Positions 5,101 to 6,744 of a stretch of DNA of 6,744 bases are shown here, in pieces. This DNA is from UBA9848 sp003454065 (lineage in GTDB: Bacteria; Spirochaetota; Spirochaetia; Sphaerochaetales; Sphaerochaetaceae), in NCBI GenBank assembly GCA_946629155.1, contig CAMOXM010000078.1, positions 1-6,744 of the forward strand. Direction: 5' to 3'. The notes under the pieces are model-generated. The model made no database searches. It was not told where the DNA came from and saw only the letters and a program-made list of their open reading frames with translations. Every line of letters begins with the position of its first letter. The first letter of the stretch is position 1. The translations under genes were made by a program, and so were the position numbers.

Positions 5101-6731
5101 AGAAGTGGGGCAAGGAATACAAGCAGACAAACGGAGTTCCTGGCAGCATCAATTATGGAGGCACGAAGTATTTCCAGAAGTGGGTGCGATCGAATCGCGC
5201 GCCTGGAAATCCTTTGGTTTCAGGAACGGAATATTCTTCCGACAAAGTCACTACCGACATCACGCTATATGCTTCTTATGATGCGCAATATAAGCAATCC
5301 GCATTCATGACGACCATTTCGGAGGTTGAGAAATTTAAGATGCAAGGCAAGGAAGTAAGCGTTTCGGAATTCAAGTTGTCCAAATACGAAGTGACGCGCG
5401 AATTGTGGATGATGGTTCAGAATTGGCTTGCCGCCGATGCATCGAGGAATATGAAGAAATACATTCAGCAGTCGTATCAGGGATCTCAGGGAACCGGAAT
5501 GCTGATGGGATGGAAAGGAGTGCAGGTTGACGATGCGGAGGTGCAGGCGAAGTCTCGTCAGAAGCGTTATTCCGGAATCTATTCTAAGAACGAATCGACT
5601 GGTCAATTCACATGTCCATGGGGTGCGGGAACCGAAGAGCCAGCTATCAAAATGTATGAAAAAGTTGCGGAAAACAAGGATTTGTATCCGGCTACCGGAA
5701 TCACATGGTATCAGGCTTGCGAATTCTGCAACGCCCTGTCGGAGATGGACGGGCTCAAGCCTATGTATTACGTAGGTGACGGCGCGAGTAGGAAATATGG
5801 CGGATTCGCATCGGGCGATGTCGTCAAATGCGATTGGGGCGGAGATAACGCAATCAACTACGATTGGTTCCGCGTTGTTTTCTCGCAATTGGACGATAAT
5901 AATGTCACTGAAATGTTCACAAACGCGATTAGCAATACCAACACCTATCAGACCGGCAGGGGCTACAAGCCTTCCGATGTATTGGATGTCGGAAACGAAT
6001 ATTTGAATTACAACTACTCTTCCAATTTCAAGGATTACTGCAAGGTTCCTATCGAGTATGAAACCGATGCGAATGACAATCTTGTGATTGTCGATGCGAG
6101 CGGAAATCGCAAGTCGGTGAAACCTAATTCAGACGGGCAATACGAGCTGGTTGATGAAAATGGCGATTACGTATTGCAAGGCGGCAGTCGAGTGATAGTG
6201 GTCGGTAACAAGATAATGCGCAGACTCGATAATTCCGCAAAGAACTTTTCATGGCTTGCGGCGGCGAAGCCGGGCTATCGGCTTCCGACTGAGACGGAAT
6301 GGGAATACGCTTCCTCCGGCGGCGAGTATAAGACGCAGGACGATCCTTCTTCCGGCGCGGCATACAATTATTCCGGTACCGATAGCGTATCCATGGGCGG
6401 TTGGTTTGTAATTCCGCCTTCTTATGAGGCCTCCAATGGTTCGGGCGGTTATCCGCATGAAGTGGGAATCAAAGGACCTACTTATACTGTCGAGGTGTCA
6501 GGCATCAATACCATAACCTATGTGGGCAACGGCTATGGCCTGTTCGATATGAACGGAAATGCGGCGGAATGGTGCTGGGATTGCCATAACGGAGCATATG
6601 CTGGTTCAGGCGTTGATTATAAGGGCGCATCGGGCGGAGCCAACGCCAATCGCATTCTGCGCGGCGGCGGGTTTCAAAGCAATCATGACGCATGCTATTC
6701 GAATAGCCGTTCTTCTGCTTATCCCAACTAA
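2115..6731 (+). CDS. large secreted lipoprotein: Ig-like domains, InlB-like repeats, C-terminal FGE-sulfatase-type domain
   Basis: This encodes a 1538-residue predicted surface or periplasmic lipoprotein. Signal peptide: FRSFK, a hydrophobic core, then lipobox AIFS with lipidated Cys23. Residues 36-787 are beta-rich segments with several group-2 bacterial Ig-like domains (about 216-317, 410-500, 502-601, 698-787). Three InlB/Listeria-Bacteroides-like repeats follow (792-882, 887-972, 976-1055), each ending in a form of TLYAxY. From about 1065 an FGE/SUMF1 fold shows FKLSKYEVTRELW (1086), TGITWYQACEFCN (1194), YRLPTETEWEYA (1388), DMNGNAAEW (1478) and RILRGGGF (1513). The FGE-type cysteine pair is incomplete, with Ser where the first is expected and Cys1527 kept, so sulfatase activation is unlikely; a lectin-like binding head is more plausible. 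GTG at 2115 is chosen because GGGGGA (2102-2107) lies 7 nt upstream and it gives a compact signal peptide; GTG at 2100 or 2109 would add 5 or 2 residues. The TAA falls before the family's usual last GFR strand. Confidence 0.92.
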   Translation: MFRSFKPAALAVAFCLVLAIFSCKHTDSSAPKDSGVSIICDYTGNSIRVGESLDLTVEVNDAQPSAYTCKWSVTKGSAKTTRSDLRSYTVTPRQAGKLEVMVEIAMVSNPSDVRSATRIINVRALTDSDTGKVDIASLLSESVMSSIAEALQAGGEWKSDKGYVTVDSNGVLTVSKEDDAEDEISNGTVTAQIWAVNGEGQEVEGSRIFVEIPKYVPVESVAIQYSDGNAVSPSGVSLIPGKEVSLEAVVSPEGASGKIVTWKLIKDGNDEPADVASVSADGRLKGLLLGGAAKLVAMAGWNKSFSSKSVPIRVEANKIFIPAPVEGQAGRTMTISTGSSQKIAFDVAESVSISDMKSDDDAIAETDVGSSCISVNGEGNDGKLVIVTLTLDYGAESATETIELIIGKEIKPQSIRASNMEVHLGRPVKPAFTYNPETVTFKDIAYRVMNDKDGILEFSQDGKTLLVKKAAASGKTATVRASLTRHPEVYCEFDVTSVNVPVNKVSIRKSDDSAIGAQPISIKVGEQVSFVAIVEPDDATDKTVKWSVEKTASDESIRAVTITQDGLVTGGMLGGKAKVRASAMDGSGKYDQVAFEINSESIPMGNKVIGASDEEEMPPISTGVIVSSVVEPPEGKTITNINSSDDAVIQVSIENGKGRVNISSDGNEGKLIVVTIEYDNDSEDTDRLEFVVGEENPLQTFSLDISNKEFILGNDADNTIQIDVAPDPASATFKAPKYFKWTVDEGKEGVASVNGTGLVEVKGLGETKVTATSVRYPELSASCDIVVRNPRITFMEWDGESQEWKAQKDTASAAWGTKLSDMINGRKASGTSWTNGDGEEVPYDFARWTLASGAGGNPSTLSGDALADADVLAGDKTLYAVYSLRNMKVNLMEWKNGAWKQLGSTTEQEWGTDFVPPEGGPSSETVKYDSKDYGFTGWAEFSSKPASVADAKPQEEYFSGPVKKDLTLYACYAGDVTILFRYWRSNGWSDFARYVQKWGKEYKQTNGVPGSINYGGTKYFQKWVRSNRAPGNPLVSGTEYSSDKVTTDITLYASYDAQYKQSAFMTTISEVEKFKMQGKEVSVSEFKLSKYEVTRELWMMVQNWLAADASRNMKKYIQQSYQGSQGTGMLMGWKGVQVDDAEVQAKSRQKRYSGIYSKNESTGQFTCPWGAGTEEPAIKMYEKVAENKDLYPATGITWYQACEFCNALSEMDGLKPMYYVGDGASRKYGGFASGDVVKCDWGGDNAINYDWFRVVFSQLDDNNVTEMFTNAISNTNTYQTGRGYKPSDVLDVGNEYLNYNYSSNFKDYCKVPIEYETDANDNLVIVDASGNRKSVKPNSDGQYELVDENGDYVLQGGSRVIVVGNKIMRRLDNSAKNFSWLAAAKPGYRLPTETEWEYASSGGEYKTQDDPSSGAAYNYSGTDSVSMGGWFVIPPSYEASNGSGGYPHEVGIKGPTYTVEVSGINTITYVGNGYGLFDMNGNAAEWCWDCHNGAYAGSGVDYKGASGGANANRILRGGGFQSNHDACYSNSRSSAYPN
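2760..4475 (+). repeat. tandem duplication of a three-domain block within the lipoprotein
   Basis: Residues about 216-500 and 502-787 align as the same order of three segments. In segment one, VTWKL...ADGRLKG..LGGAAKLVA matches VKWSV...QDGLVTG..LGGKAKVRA. In segment two, NDGKLVIVTLTLDYG..IELIIGKE matches NEGKLIVVTIEYDND..LEFVVGEE. In segment three, RASLTRHPEVYCEFDV matches TATSVRYPELSASCDIV. Similarity is clear at protein level but diverged, so this is an old duplication that doubled the stalk length. Confidence 0.75.
4488..5279 (+). repeat. three InlB/Listeria-Bacteroides-like repeats within the lipoprotein
   Basis: Units at 4488-4760, 4773-5030 and 5040-5279 share one pattern. Each has a first strand with paired tryptophans (MEWDG.. 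EWK, MEWKNGAW, RYWRSNGW), then WG plus a short linker, then an aromatic-x2-W strand (FARW, FTGW, FQKW), and an end of D.TLYA.Y. The units diverge too much in DNA to be recent copies. Confidence 0.75.
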
Positions 6732-6744
6732 AGCAGCTATGCGA

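Overview
The window most resembles a host-associated anaerobic spirochaete, in particular Treponema. This is inference from gene content: a ferredoxin-dependent 2-oxoacid oxidoreductase, a tRNA without an encoded CCA end, and a very large lipoprotein with a relaxed lipobox (AIFS-C). That lipoprotein joins group-2 bacterial Ig-like domains, InlB/Listeria-Bacteroides-type repeats and a formylglycine-generating-enzyme (FGE/SUMF1) fold. No marker in the window fixes the genus.

Layout, all on the + strand. (1) 2-406 is the C-terminal half of a 2-oxoacid:ferredoxin oxidoreductase beta subunit. It overlaps by 8 nt the complete gamma subunit at 399-935, so this is the tail of a kor/vor-type operon. 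(2) 936-1143 is a spacer with a good sigma70-like promoter (TTGATT-17-TAGAAT). It precedes a small single-pass membrane protein with a long coiled coil (1144-1635), whose function I do not recognise. (3) 1663-1746 is tRNA-Leu(UAA). (4) 1747-2114 is a structured, gene-free region. It holds a 160-nt imperfect inverted repeat (1759-1918), a second copy of its apical hairpin with a compensatory base change (1987-2007), a perfect tandem 13-bp repeat (1995-2020), and a near-consensus promoter (TTGCCA-17-TATAAT) with a 10-bp palindrome in its spacer. (5) 2115-6731 is a 1538-residue secreted lipoprotein.

The oxidoreductase subunits belong to anaerobic energy and carbon metabolism. The lipoprotein is an independent transcription unit built like a surface stalk with a ligand-binding head: a lipid anchor, about seven beta-sandwich segments that include a duplicated three-domain block, three InlB-like repeats, and a C-terminal FGE/C-type-lectin-type domain.

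The most notable observations are two. The large gene stops at a TAA just where the FGE family normally runs on to its final GFR-type strand, and the frame after the stop still encodes SSYA, which looks like family sequence. The intergenic region after the tRNA carries a long hairpin-forming element and related palindromes that no gene explains. The C-terminal end also falls where Treponema diversity-generating retroelements place their variable repeat, but no reverse transcriptase or template repeat is in the window.
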